A DNA stretch of 64,000 nucleotides from the NCBI GenBank assembly GCA_022605405.1, contig JABYQQ010000016.1, positions 992,001 to 1,056,000 on the forward strand, written 5' to 3'. This stretch comes from Earliella scabrosa. Lineage: Eukaryota > Basidiomycota > Agaricomycetes > Polyporales > Polyporaceae. Below, one piece after another: positions 47,132 through 59,103 of the stretch. The position numbers and the translations under genes are program-made. Position 1 is the first letter of the stretch. Each line of letters starts with the position of its first letter. A model generated the notes under the pieces. The model did no database searches. It saw only the letters and a list, made by a program, of their open reading frames with translations, and was not told the origin of the DNA.

Positions 47132-50100
47132 ATGACGACCGTTCCGCCGCGCACATCGACCAGCCCGCGCTGGGACACTCTCAACGAGGGCTTTGTCTCG
47201 CCCGCCCGTCTCCAGCAGTGGAAGCAGGAGCATGAGCGCGTACACTCTCTCGGCAGCTCATTGTCTCAGGCCCCGATCACTCCTTCTCAACCCGACCTCA
47301 CCGCGACCAGACCTTCCCCGGAGAGACGCAATACGAGCACCGACTCCTACCCAAACGCGAATGGCAGCCCTAGCAAGCACCGTTCAAAGGCGTCGTTTTC
47401 GGCCTTCTTCACTCGCAAGACTTCCCACCCGGACGAAACCCCTCCGGCAGCCTCTCCGGCCGTTAACAGGCGTCCCTCCACTGCGAACGCGACTATGCAA
47501 TCGCCCCAGAACGCTCCCGCATCGTTATCTCCACCGCTAGGACAACCTATCTCCAACGGAAACCCACAGAACCCTTCGCGAATGATGCAGCAACAACAGT
47601 CGCCGCCTCTTCCTGAACAGTCTCCGCAGCAGGACGGTATGGCGGCCCCGCCAGGGAACCCTGCTCCCCCACAGCCTCAACCACCGCCATTGCATCCCGA
47701 GATCCGGTCGGTCGTGCAACTCACCCTCGCGCACGCGCACAAGGTGTACTTCTCCGGTCCATTGGTGCGCCGTATCGAGCGTCAGCCTGATGGACAGAGA
47801 CCCTTGAAGGATGAGGGATGGAAGGAGGTGTGGGCGCAGCTCGGAGGCACGACTCTGAGCGTCTGGGACATGGAGGAGATCCAACAGGCCAGCAAGCAGG
47901 GCAAGCAAGTGCCACCCACTTACATCAATGTCACCGACGCTGTAAGTAATAGCGTTCACTGTCTGCATGCCGTATCTTACCTGCATTGGTGGGCCCCCGA
48001 AGTTCGTACATGTGCTCGGGTCGATCGCGCTACCTCCTACACCCGGTGCTCCGCAAAGAAGGTATACCAATGTTCTTACTGTCAACACCGCCGGATCCAA
48101 TCTCTATCTGTTCTCCTGTCCATCTGCGGAAGCACTCGTGCAGTGGACATCGGCGATACGTCTGGCTGCCTGGGAGAAGTCGCGTCTCGAGGAGATATAC
48201 ACTGCCCATCTGATCCGTATCACCCTCAATGACGGTATGCTTGATCTGCGCTGTCATGCACTGCATGTTTTGAATGCGACTTCGATTTAGGTCGAAACGC
48301 TCCCAGCCCACTAGCGAACGGTCGTCTGGAGGGTTGGGTTCGTATCCGGATTGCAGGCCAGACAGACTGGAAACGTCAATGGATGGTCATCTCAGCAGGG
48401 AATCGTCTTGGCCACCCAGACCATGGCTCAATATCGTCTACTGGACATGAACGTCCTGGGTCTCCGGACGCGCCCCGGAATCGCCGCCTGTCAAACCTCT
48501 TTTCAAGAGACAAGGCCTCTGGTGCTCCGAACCTGCCTGCGCGGCCGATGATTCAAATCTTCAGCGGTCCTCGTCCGAAGGAGAAGAAGAAGTCTTTACT
48601 CACAATGCGTTTGGTGACACAGGCCTTCGCTGTCTACCCTGAGCGTCCAGAGCTGATCAGTCGAAGTACGCTGATGAAGCTCGAGGGGCAGCTTGGAGAC
48701 GAGGAGATGGCAGGGGCTCTCAAGATGCGTGAGGCCTGGTTGTTGGTCATGCCCGAGCTCGAGGGCACGAACACTCGTGCGTCCGAAATGCTTCGGTGGA
48801 TCCTCGGTGAGCAATCTCTACGAATTTCTGTCAGCACAAGCTTATCCCAACGACTTTCAGCCATCCATGATGCGTTTGAGCTCTATGGCCGTCCACGGAT
48901 GTACAGTTGGGATCCTCGTGATCCTCAGTCCATGATGTTCGCCTATCCTATCGGGCCTCACAGAGACGTGCGTGTCCCATATGATTGTATTCAGAAAACA
49001 GTAACCGAGACTCTTGCAGTTGCTCTTCCTCGATCGTGAGTTCGCAGAGACCCTGGATGTTCGAGACGACCGCACGTCTGCGATTCGCGCGCAGTATCAG
49101 CGCATTTTGTCGGATCGTATGAACGGCTCAGGTCCTGGAGGTCCCCCAGGACCTCCTTCCGGTCCCACATCGACTCAGCGTCCTCCTACGCTACCACCTC
49201 TTCCTACCATTCAGTCTGAGACCGAGTCGGGGCAGCCAGCTCCCGAGAGACCACCCGACTCTAATGGCATGTCCTTGCAGCTGCCGCCTCTTACGTTCGA
49301 GTCTAGTCCCATTAGTGCCGAAGCCCGTGCCGCAGAAGATCGTCGTCCTTTGTCAACCATCACGGAGCGTAGTACACCTCTTGACGGACGTTCCATGTCC
49401 GCGGACAAATCTTCCGGGGTGAAGACGCAATCGGGGTCTACGAACATACCTCCGCAACCGTTACCTAAGGAAGTTGGGTCGTCCATCCTCCAGCAACCCC
49501 TGGTTTCTAGCCCCACAGCGTCCAGTCCACCTCCTGATCAGAACATGTTCGGGCGGGGTAGCATTGATTCCTACGCCAATGTTCCTAGCTCGCGTCCCGA
49601 CTCGAAGCTGAGCCAGAGACCAGGGCACATCGCCAGCGTTCCATCATATTCGTCAACTAGCCGAGCGACATCCTCCACCCCACCTCCAGATATGGCTCGG
49701 CAAGCACGGTCTCCAGAGCCACGACCAAGCACACCTTCCACTCCTCCTCGATTTGCCACAAACTCTCCCCGCGCGTTCTCACCGCCTCGAGCTGCCTCCC
49801 CGTTACGTGCGATGTCGCCTCCTCAACCCCAGCAACCCCCCGTTACGACGCCCGCAGCAGGGCCACCGCCGACCTCCATTCGGATGGTTCCTGACCGATC
49901 CTTGTCCCAGGCATCGATACCAACCTCGTTATATACCATTCCCACCCCCACGTCGCGTGGCTCGTACACCACAGAACCTATGCCTCCAGTACCTCCCCTG
50001 CACTCGACGTCGCTCCAGACTCCGCCACTTCAGCAGCAGCCGAACACCCCTGCACACGAGAAGAAACCAAGTCTGACCGACGACATCTTGGGAGATGCGG

Positions 50101-52522
50101 GCGCGGCGCTATTCTACATGCAACATATGCAACAAGAAGGCGCAGTTCCAGTGCGCAAGCGCGGGCCCCCGCCGCCCAATGAGTTGCAGGGCGACGACGA
50201 TGAAGAGGAGTCTTCCGAGTCGGAATCTGAGCCTTACACCCCGCCCCCACGCATTGCGGCAACTTCTCCCCTGCGTGTCCAGCAAGCCAAAGCCGCCAGC
50301 CCACCCCCGCCCTCCGCAAGTCCACAACCACCGGTTGTGCCTGCGAAGTCGCCAAAGCTACAGACTACCGATCAGGCGTCTGTCCCGAGTGAAACGCCTG
50401 CTGCGTCCAGACCCGGCAGTGGCTTACGTAACCGACCTTCGGGCGCACGTGCGGCACCGTCGACACGGATGTCAGCCTACCTTCAAAACTCCCTTCCTTC
50501 AGAGCAGCAATCACCCACCGTGTCCACGACACCCTCCACTGCGCCCACGACAAGCAGCGACAAAACCGACGACCGGAACGCCATGGCCGCCGTGAACGAA
50601 TCTGCCAGCTACGAAGATCACAACGCTGACGCGCTCGCCGCGCTCACCTTTTTAGAGCAAGAAGACAGGCCTGCTCCACCCAAGATCCCACAGTCGCCGC
50701 CGCGGGCCTCGTCGACGTCTTCCCCTCCAGCACGGTCACCTTCGGTCCCATCGGTCGTCGAGACTCCAGCGAGCCCGTCGAAGACGCGTGGAGGCGCGTC
50801 TGAGCAGCCTAGGTCTTCTTTCGCCCCCACGAGGCTTGCAGCCGAACGTAAGGCCAAGTCACAAGCGCAGCAGGCCGCACAACAGGCTGCCGCCCACAGG
50901 CCCGGGAAGGCGAACGGGAGGAGAGCCAAACCGAAGGACAGCGGGGCATGGGGTGACAGCAGCGAAGAGGAAGAGGAGGACGATGAGGAAGAGGATGACG
51001 AGGATGTGGACTCGGACGAAGAGCCTCCGCTGAGGTCTGCCGCGAGCGTGAGTGACAATAATTCTGCGATGGGACACAGTGGGCAGCGCTCGCCCTACGC
51101 GCCGACGGGTTCCCCAGCCCGCTCGGCCGTGGACGTGAACAATGGCGCGTACCCCCCTCCCCGCCGACCCCGCGATCTCCCGCAAGTGCCCGGTGGTCAG
51201 TGTGAGTGCATCTTCGCGGTTCCTGTATCGGTATGTTCCAACTTTGGTTGACGTCCCCACCTCGTACAGACCCCGACGAGTACCTTGGCGCCCAACCGCA
51301 GCCTCGCCGCTTCGTGTCCGAGAGCTTCACGGATGGCGGCCGAAGAACGCTTCACCCTGCAGAGAGCACGAGCAGGGGCTCGTCGCCGCAATACGGCCAG
51401 CCTGGACCCAGTCCAGGCGGTATGCGCCAGTCACAGTTCCCCATGCAGGGCCAGTTCGCACAGCAGCAGCAACAGGGTCCTCAGCGTCCGATCTGGAGCT
51501 CAGTTCTCGACGCAGATCGCCACGAGCCCACGAACCAGCGCGATACATTCATCCAGATGGAGGCGCCGGCGACTACCATGACCAAGGCATTCACTCCGCA
51601 TGGCCTTCTCTCCGCTGGAATGCAAGACAAACAGGATCGTTCGGCGAAGAGGCAGGAAGAGCTCGCGCGGGAGACCGGCGCGTCGCTCATCAACGTACCG
51701 AACAAGCCTCCGCCTCCCCAGACTGGCCTCCTCGGCGCCGTCACCGCCCACGAGCGAGAACGCAAGCGCGAGGGCGGTCTCGGCGCGGCCTTGACCGAGC
51801 GCGAGCGGGAGAAACGTCTCGCGGAAGAGCGGCAGCGCAAGCTCGACGAGTTCCAGCGACAGCAGCTCGAACAGATGCAGCAGGGCGGGTCCGTGTACGG
51901 CGGCGGCATGATGGGCTTCAACCCGATGATGGGCAATCCGATGATGATGGGCATGAACCCCATGATGACTGGCGGGTGGGGGTACCCGGGCATGATGCCT
52001 GGCTTCGCGAACCCCCAGCAGCTCTTCGCCGCGCAGCAGGCCGCCGCACAGGCGTACCAACAGGCGATGGTGGCCTTCTCCACCGCGGGCTCGCAGGTCG
52101 GCGGCGCCGACGGACCGTCCCAGGCGCCGATGAACCCGATGATGACCGGCAACTCGATGGGCATGGGTGCGTTCGATCCACGCATGTCGATGATGGGCAT
52201 GCCGATGATGAACACGGGCATGGGCATGGGCCCCATGGGCATGACGCCCACCGGCATGAGCGGAATGGGCGGCATGGGTGGTATGGGCGGTATGGGCATG
52301 AACCCGATGATGGGTGGTGGTGGGATGGGCATGCAGATGACTGGTGGCTCGCAGTTCGACCCGCGGTTCTCGCCTGGGTTTGAAGGCGGCGCCGGGGGCG
52401 CGAGGGGGCAGGGTGCATCGAACCCTGGCTCGCCTGCGCCTGGGCAGACGACGACGCCTGGCGCACCCCCCGCAAATTCAAGCGAGGGCAACCCGTCGGG
52501 CCCGCCGTCCAGTGCACAGTGA
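47132..52522 (+). CDS. Large PH-domain protein, Caf120/Skg3 type
   Basis: Six exons (47132-47941, 48003-48234, 48291-48806, 48861-48967, 49020-51201, 51270-52522) give 1699 aa. Residues ~195-375 form a split PH-like module (GWKEVWAQLGGTTLSVWDME, SNLYLFSCPSAEALVQWTSA, GWVRIRIAGQTDWKRQWMVI), followed by a conserved region with ELISRSTLMKLEGQLGDEEM and LYGRPRMYSWDPRDP. This combination is that of yeast Caf120 and Skg3, linked to the CCR4-NOT complex and the bud neck. The remaining 1100 residues are disordered: Pro/Ser-rich, an acidic run (EEEEDDEEEDDEDVDSDEE), an Arg/Glu-rich helix (ERERKREGGLGAALTERERE) and a Met/Gly/Asn-rich tail (about 1490-1645). Phases agree at every junction. The function here is inferred from the family. 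Confidence 0.85.
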
Positions 52523-52997
52523 TCTGCTTGCGGACATTCGTCGTGGACTGTGGACTCTAGATCATCTCATTCTATGTTTTTCGTTGTTCAGCGACTTCCA
52601 CGTTATCTCCCCTTGGCTTCTCGCATCTCAGCATTCACATTACTTCCGCACGCAATTCACACACCACACACCACACACATGGAATTCCCGCTCGTTTCTC
52701 GTTGCTTGATTCCGCCTTCCTCTCCCTCCTCACGCTTTCTCACATATCGTACGCGACTCTCTGTTCTCTTTTAGTATGCCACGCCGCTGTTGGCGACTCC
52801 CCCCACCTCACATAATGGACTTTTGCAGATAGCACGAATGATAGCACGCGCAGATCCTATGCATGCGTTTCCGCCTCACTCTAATCACGCGTGACGGACA
52901 CCACAAGGAGAGATGGCACGAAAACGTCTGGAAGCGTACAAGCATCATCGTAAACCAACTGTACATGCTAATCCTACAGGAACGAGGGTAAAGTAGC
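52523..52997. other. Convergent intergenic region
   Basis: 475 bp between convergent stops, with a pyrimidine-rich 3' flank at 52,560-52,760. No gene is seen. Confidence 0.55.
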
Positions 52998-54521
52998 TTA
53001 TAGCTTCGCGACAGCCTGTGGTACCTGCACAATCCTGCGTGATGATCCCGGATGCACATGAGCCCAAAACCCCATGTTGAGCATATGTAGGATGATACTC
53101 ACAGCTTGCCTGTGTTGCCGCCGCTGAAGAGCATGTTGAGCGCGTCGGGGGCGTTCTGGAGGCCCTGGACGACGTGGAAGCGGCGCTTGAGGTCGCCGTC
53201 CTTAAGCCAGCCCGCGATCTCCTTCTGTGCGATGGGATAGCGGTCGGCGTAGTCGAAGCTAACGGCGGATGTATGCATGCATCAGCGGGAGTATTCGAGA
53301 CGGTTATGTGTAGGGAGACGTACACGAGGAAGCCCTCGATTTTGGCGCGCTGGGAGATGAGGTTGAGGTATGAGGAGAGACCTGCGGGTTTCGCCTTATC
53401 TGGGGGTGGCGCGGACGTAGATTAGCCATATAGCAGGAATACTGTAGTTGGAGAATGGACACATACTGTAATCAGAGATAGCACCTGCAGGAGGTCCAAG
53501 GTACTGTGAGCTCCCGCCCAACACGCGCAGGAGATAGACACCAAGGCCACGCACCGCAAAGCACGATCCTTGCGCGCATGTTCAGCCTCGTCAGGACAAA
53601 GTTGAGGATGTCGCCCCCGACGTTGTCGAAGTAGACGTCAATGTATCCGATCTTCTTGAAGTCGTCGTAGAACGTCGGGCTCTTGTAGTTGAGCGCCTTC
53701 TCGACGCCGATCTCCTTCTCGAGCCAGGCGCACTTTTCCGGGGAACCGGCGATCGCGTAGACCTTTGCGCCCTGCTTCTTGCCGATCTGGCAGACCACGG
53801 AGCCCGTTGCGCCCGCGGCGCCGGAGACGACGAGGGTCTCGCCTGCCTTGATCTTGCCTACGTCGAGCAAGCCCTTTGTCGTGGCTCGTCTGAGACAATG
53901 AGGACGAACGGGTGGGGGAGGAGACGTACGAAGTATGCAGTCATGCCTGCGGAGGAACGTTAGCATGTATCCAGTATCCCGTTACCTCTGGAACGTACCT
54001 GTGGTACCGAGGGGGCCCATGTAGTCGAGGATGTCAAGGCCGGGTTGCACGCTGCCGGGGGACGCGTTAGTACAGCACATAGTCCGACACGTTTGGAGAT
54101 GCCCGACACCTACTCAATCTTCTCCACGCCCTTGTCGTTAAATACACCGTACTCCCGCCAACCTGAATTCCCGGATGACGTGAGATACCAATTGAACGTC
54201 TTGGACATGTGCGCACGTACCGAAAGTTCCATATACTATGTCCCCCTTCGCAAACTTGCTCTCAGGGCCGGCCTCGACGACCTCCGCGAGCGCGCCGGCG
54301 CGCATGACCTCGCCGATCTTGACTGGGGGCAGGTAGCTGCGTGTGTCCCTGAGCCAGCCGCGCATGGCCGGGTCGATGGAGATGTAGAGGAGCTTGACGA
54401 GGATCTGGCGCGGGCCAGGCTTGAGGTCGAAGGGTACGACCTCTGTCTTGAAGGTCGTGGGGAGGATTTCTGCCTTGGGACGCTCGGCGAGGGTGATTTT
54501 CGTGTACTGCGAGGGTGCCAT
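52998..54521 (-). CDS. NADP-dependent MDR oxidoreductase (prostaglandin-reductase-like)
   Basis: A multi-exon gene of about 345 aa, ending VPQAVAKL. The N-terminus (MAPSQYTKITLAERPKAEI) leads to LYISIDPAMRGWLRD, the hallmark of the zinc-independent alkenal/one-oxoene reductase branch of the medium-chain dehydrogenases. The middle has PLGTTGMTAYFGL and the nucleotide-binding loop VVSGAAGATGSVVCQIGKKQ, followed by YFDNVGGDILNFVLTRLN and GLQNAPDALNMLFSGGNTGK. No catalytic zinc ligands are visible. Such enzymes reduce alpha,beta-unsaturated carbonyls using NADPH, often in detoxification or secondary metabolism. It is divergently transcribed from the citrate synthase gene. Confidence 0.88.
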
Positions 54522-55110
54522 GGTCGTTAGGATGTTCGTGTCAGGGGACAGTGCGCGCGACGGGGTCTGAGGGAAGTTGAACAGGAGATGGTCGTTGGAG
54601 GAGTTTATGAGGAGAGAGGGAATGGGCGAGGGGAGGAATGCTCGGGTCGGGCTTTGGACGAGGCCGGTCAGATGAGTGATCGTCTATGGCGGCAGTCGGC
54701 CTCCCCGCTGCGTCCATCGTGCGCGCCAGCGACACCGGCGCGCATGGCGACGAGGGAGACCGGCGCAGACAGCGCGAACATACCGGAGCGTTGAGCGAAT
54801 GTTGAGCGTCGAGAGTGACTATAGTGCGCGAAGACTTGTACTTACCCCGCAAACAGCCGCGTGCAATGTTCGCAGCCTGGGGTCGGGCAAGCGCCCGTTC
54901 CGTGACGCGTGTCGCGTGATCAGAACGCGTCAGTCGGGGCATGTGAATACGCCCGGATCAGTCGCGCTTCGAGCCTGTCCTCCGAGTCCAGGAACTCTGC
55001 CACTCTCCTGCGGCCCTCTCGCGCCTTATAGATCTGACGCACCTCCTCGTCCGCAGACGTCATCTACTCGTTGCCTCCGTCCACCACCATCCTAATCGCT
55101 CACAGCAACC
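54522..55110. other. Bidirectional promoter region
   Basis: 589 bp between the divergent starts of the MDR oxidoreductase and citrate synthase genes. The last 60 bases before the citrate synthase ATG are CT-rich (CTCCTCGTCC, CCGTCCACCACC). No gene is supported. Confidence 0.55.
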
Positions 55111-57809
55111 ATGGGCCGTCCCACCACGTCGTCCCTCCCAGAGGGCGCTCCGCAGGACTCTCTCACCGTTCGTGACAACCGCACGGGCAAGGTCTACACT
55201 ATCCCGTGAGTAAACCCCTACATACGTGTTTCGTGCGACCGTCCGACTCGCTATATGCGATCAGGATCGCAGACAATGCCATCTCCGCGACCGCGTTCAA
55301 GGCGATGGCTGCGCCGCGCAAGCCAGGAGAGCGGGAAGAGAACGAGACCGAGAAGGGCCTCCGCGTACACGACAAGGGCTTCCTGAACACCGCCGTCATT
55401 CAGAGCAAGATCACGTACATTGACGGAGAGGCTGGAGGTGCGTCATACAGTCTGTCGCGAGTTACTTGAGTCCGACTGATACACGGTGCAGTCCTCCGCT
55501 ACCGGTGAGACATAGGCCTGTGGGTTTGCCATGCAGGGAGGCTGATGCGATGTCAGAGGATACCCGATTGAGCAGCTGGCCCTCAAGTCCTCACACCTCG
55601 AGACCGCGTATCTTCTCATCTATGGTTCCTTGCCGACCAAAGAGCAGTTCAAGTTCTTTGAGAGCGAAGTTATGCGGCATTCGGTCATGCACTCGGATGC
55701 GGAGGGCTTCTTCAGGTCGTTCCGGTACGCATAGACTGGTCTTTTTCTGACACTAGTCCTCCTGAAGCGAGGGAATAGCTACGACGCACACCCTATGAGC
55801 ATGCTTACTAGCGCGTTTGCGATGCTCGGGTCCTACTATAGCGAAGCCAACCCCTCCCTGCAGGGTACGTCGAGCGGGCGACTCTCATCTCAGCAGCGTG
55901 TATTGACATACCCAAGGTCAACGCTTGTACACGAAGGGCGATGCCACATCTCTCGCAACCATGGACAGGCAAATCTACCGTCTCATCGGGAAAGCAACCA
56001 CGTTGGCTGCGTAAGTTGCTTCAGCCGACACACTCTTCACCCAGCTGATCTTGTTCAGAATGGCCTACCGTGTCCGCCAGGGTCGTAACTTCGTCACGCC
56101 GCCAACCGGTCTTAGCTACACCGGCTCGTGAGTATTCGGCAGAATCGGTTCGCATACTCGGAGTTAACCACGCCGCGGTCCAGGTTCCTCTACCAGATGG
56201 ACCACCTCGGCGAGGAGAACTACACGCCTAACCCCGTGCTTGAGAAAGCGCTCGACGTCTTGTTCCTCATCCACGCTGACCACGAGCTGAACGCGTCATG
56301 TACGACCGTACTGCAAACTGGCAGCTCTCTCGTGGACCCTTACTCGGCTATCGCGTACGTACACCCATTGCGAGGCTACGTGCGCCTAATTAACCTTGTT
56401 CTCACAGTGCGGGATGCGCTTCATTATAGTGAGTTACATTGTTTCTGACCGCGTGGCCGCATTCCGCTAACCATTGTGCCCTAATAGTGGACCATTGCAC
56501 GGTGAACAACATCTCCGTCCCCATCGAGTCTCACGGCACGCTGACAGGCCGGACAGGCGGCGCAAACGAGGCAGTGATCCGTATGCTCATCTCCATAGGA
56601 AGGCAAGTCCACAATCATGACATCATCACGTCCGTAGTGCTGATGCTGGTATACTAGCCCGCAGGATGTACCAGCCTTTATCGAAGCGGTGAAGAGGCGG
56701 GAGAAGACACTGTCTGGGTTCGGACACCGGTGAGTCTAGGGTGTATGCTCGGGGTATCATCCCAAATGCTGACTTCGTCCTCACCCAGAGTCTACAAGAC
56801 TGTGAGTACGTGCAAGAATAGACATGATTGTGTTACTTAGGGCGTCCTAGTCGGATCCGAGATCCTTCATCGTTCGGAAGACTGCAGACGAAGTGTTCAA
56901 AGTGTTCGTGTCACGTCCTGGTGACCGCAGCGGCGACACTGACAGTTGAGATGATTCCCTAGCACCGGAAAGGATGAGCTCCTCGAGACTGCGATGGCGT
57001 TGCACGACGCGGCGATGAAGGACGAGTACTTTGTCAAGCGGAAGCTCGCGCCTAATGTGGACTTTTGGTACGTCTTCTCACTTCACTACAGCGTCATGAC
57101 GGTCGCTCATCGAACACGCTCTTCCACAGGAGGTAAGTCAGTGCTATCCTCCCGCGCTCCGCGCTGACCGCAACTGCCACCGACAGTGGCCTCATCTACC
57201 GTGCGATGGGTAAGTAACCTTTTTCTTCGGCACTCATGGCAGCCACGCTGCCGTGTGCATTGTGTCCGAGGGTGCAAAAAACTGAACGGCGTCGGCGCCT
57301 TTCCGTGCGCTCCGGCAGGTTTCCCGCTCGACTTCTTCCCGGTGCTATTCGCGGTGCCACGGGTGGTCGGGTGGCTCGCGCACTGGCGACAGATGATGCT
57401 GCAGGAGGGGGGCGTGAAGATCTGGCGCCCGCGACAGGTGCGTGGTCTTGCCGCTCTTGGACCGTTGCCCAGTGCCCAGGCCGGCCCCGGGTCACGGTCG
57501 ATTGGAACGTTGGCACTGACGAGAGAATGTATTTGCGGTGGTCCGGCGGTTGCTAATCGCGGCGATGGCGATGTGGTGATTCGCGTGCAGGTTTACGTCG
57601 GGGCTGGCAAACGCGAGTACGTGCCCGTGGAGGAGCGTGTGCCCGTGGAGGGCGCGAAGGAGACGCCGTCGAAGGTCGAGCATGGAGGGTGAGACCTGAC
57701 GCGTGACGCGTTGTGATGCTCGCCGTTGTGGCATGTACTGACGGGCGCGCTGTCCAGGATCACGAAGCGGACGATGCTCGCCACGTTCAAGGGCAAGAGC
57801 AAGTTGTGA
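55111..57809 (+). CDS. Citrate synthase with C-terminal SKL
   Basis: A gene of many short exons encoding about 470 aa. It begins [20 protein letters not shown], without an amphipathic mitochondrial presequence, and ends FKGKSKL, a type 1 peroxisomal targeting signal. Family landmarks in order: [37 protein letters not shown], the catalytic-histidine segment GPLHGGANEAV (split by an intron at about 56,498-56,551), GFGHRVYK with the second active-site histidine, and [17 protein letters not shown] with the active-site aspartate. It condenses acetyl-CoA and oxaloacetate to citrate. The SKL ending suggests a role in the glyoxylate cycle or acetyl-unit export from peroxisomes, like yeast Cit2. Start choice: first ATG after a CT-rich leader, in frame with the conserved body. 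Confidence 0.93.
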
Positions 57810-58213
57810 GGCTCAGGCGTTGCTCAGGCGTCGGTGATGGGTCGGGGGCGCGGACGGGAGATGTGTGTTGGCTTAATTGCTGTGAGGGCGATGTTCTTGG
57901 TAGCTTGGAATACATGCTTGGCATCTCGAACGGGGAGGAGGAGGCCGCTGCCGGCCGTGTTCTGCGGGCGTCGGAGGGGACGATGGTGAGTGCCGGATCA
58001 GGCGAGGGCGTGTGCCGCGGGGGTTGTTTGGCGGTGTTTGGATGGTCGCGCCGTTGCCGCGTTACGGGCCTCACGCGGAGAGGGTGCCCGCTTTCGCTTT
58101 TCTTCTCCATCTTGCCTCTCTCCCTCATCCTCGCCCTCGCCTCGCTCCCCCGCGACCGTCCCCTTTTAACCCGCCTGAGCTCCCTGCTCCACTCTTTGCA
58201 CGTCGCACTCACG
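57810..58213. other. Intergenic region
   Basis: 404 bp holding the citrate synthase 3' end and the promoter of the GPI-protein gene. The sequence is CT-rich from 58,080 to 58,200, with a TTTTAA element near 58,164. No gene is seen. Confidence 0.5.
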
Positions 58214-59103
58214 ATGTACTCCACTCTCGTTTCCGTCGCTCTCTTCTCCGCCCTCGCCATCCAGGGAGCTCTCGCTGAGTTCACCGTCAGCACCCCCGCC
58301 GAAATCTCGACCGTGAGTCTCTCTCTCTCCCCCTCCGAGCCCTTCACACGAGAAGCAGCATCCTGACGCCCGCTATCCTCCAGTGCGGCTCCGTCAAGCT
58401 TAGCTGGGAGAAGGTCGAAGGTATCAAGAACTTCAACGTCGCCATCGTCTCCACCGAGAACCCTTGCGAGGACATCATGTAAGTGGGGCTTGCGTGGCCT
58501 ATCCAAATGGCAATCAGGACACGGAGACTGAGCGACGCGCAGTGCCGACCTCGGCGACCACAAGGGTGCTTCCATGACCTGGAACGTCACCGATGCCCTC
58601 AAGCCCGGCGACAAGGTCATGATCTCCGTCCTCGCGGACGATGCTGATGAGGGCTGGTCCGGCTCCGTGAGTCTTCCCTCCCAACGCGCTGTCTCCGCCG
58701 CGCCATTTCTGATGTTCTTGGCGTTCTTGTCGCAAATCTGTCCAGGTCACTGTCAAGGATGGCTGCCCCAAGTCGTCGTCCTCTGCCTCCTCCGTCGCAC
58801 CCTCATCGTCTGCTGCTCCCTCCTCTGCGAAGCCCGACGGCACCACGTACGTTCATCTGACATCGGTGTATGGGGAGGACCAATCCTGACTCGTCTTATA
58901 GGCTCGTCGTTAACCCCGCGGCTGCGCCCACCGCGCCCGGGACCGCACCTGCGGCTCCTGAGTCCACCGACGCCGCGGAGGCTGTCGGTGCCGCGAACGC
59001 GGGCATCCTTGGCGACTCGAACGGTGCCTTCGCATCCGTCCAGCTCAGCGCGTCGACGCTCGTCCTCAGCGCTGTCGCTGCGGTCGCTGCCCTCGCGCTC
59101 TGA
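58214..59103 (+). CDS. Kre9/Knh1-like GPI-anchored surface protein
   Basis: About four exons encode roughly 205 aa. A signal peptide (MYSTLVSVALFSALAIQGALA) is followed by one Ig-like domain of the Kre9/Knh1 N-terminal type: TVSTPAEIST, CGSVKLSWE, MTWNVTDALKPGDKVMI and GWSGSVTVKDGC, with a likely Cys pair. A Ser/Ala/Pro/Thr-rich stalk, likely O-glycosylated, then leads to a hydrophobic C-terminus (STLVLSAVAAVAALAL) that fits a GPI-attachment signal. Such proteins sit at the plasma membrane or wall; the Kre9 relatives affect beta-1,6-glucan, but most Agaricomycete members are uncharacterised. A CT-rich leader precedes the ATG. Confidence 0.87.

Noticed and set aside
51481..52517. 336-codon minus-strand frame, Pro/Ile/Met-rich
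   Set aside because: It is the complement of the Met/Gly-rich tail of the Caf120-like protein, so its composition is a by-product.
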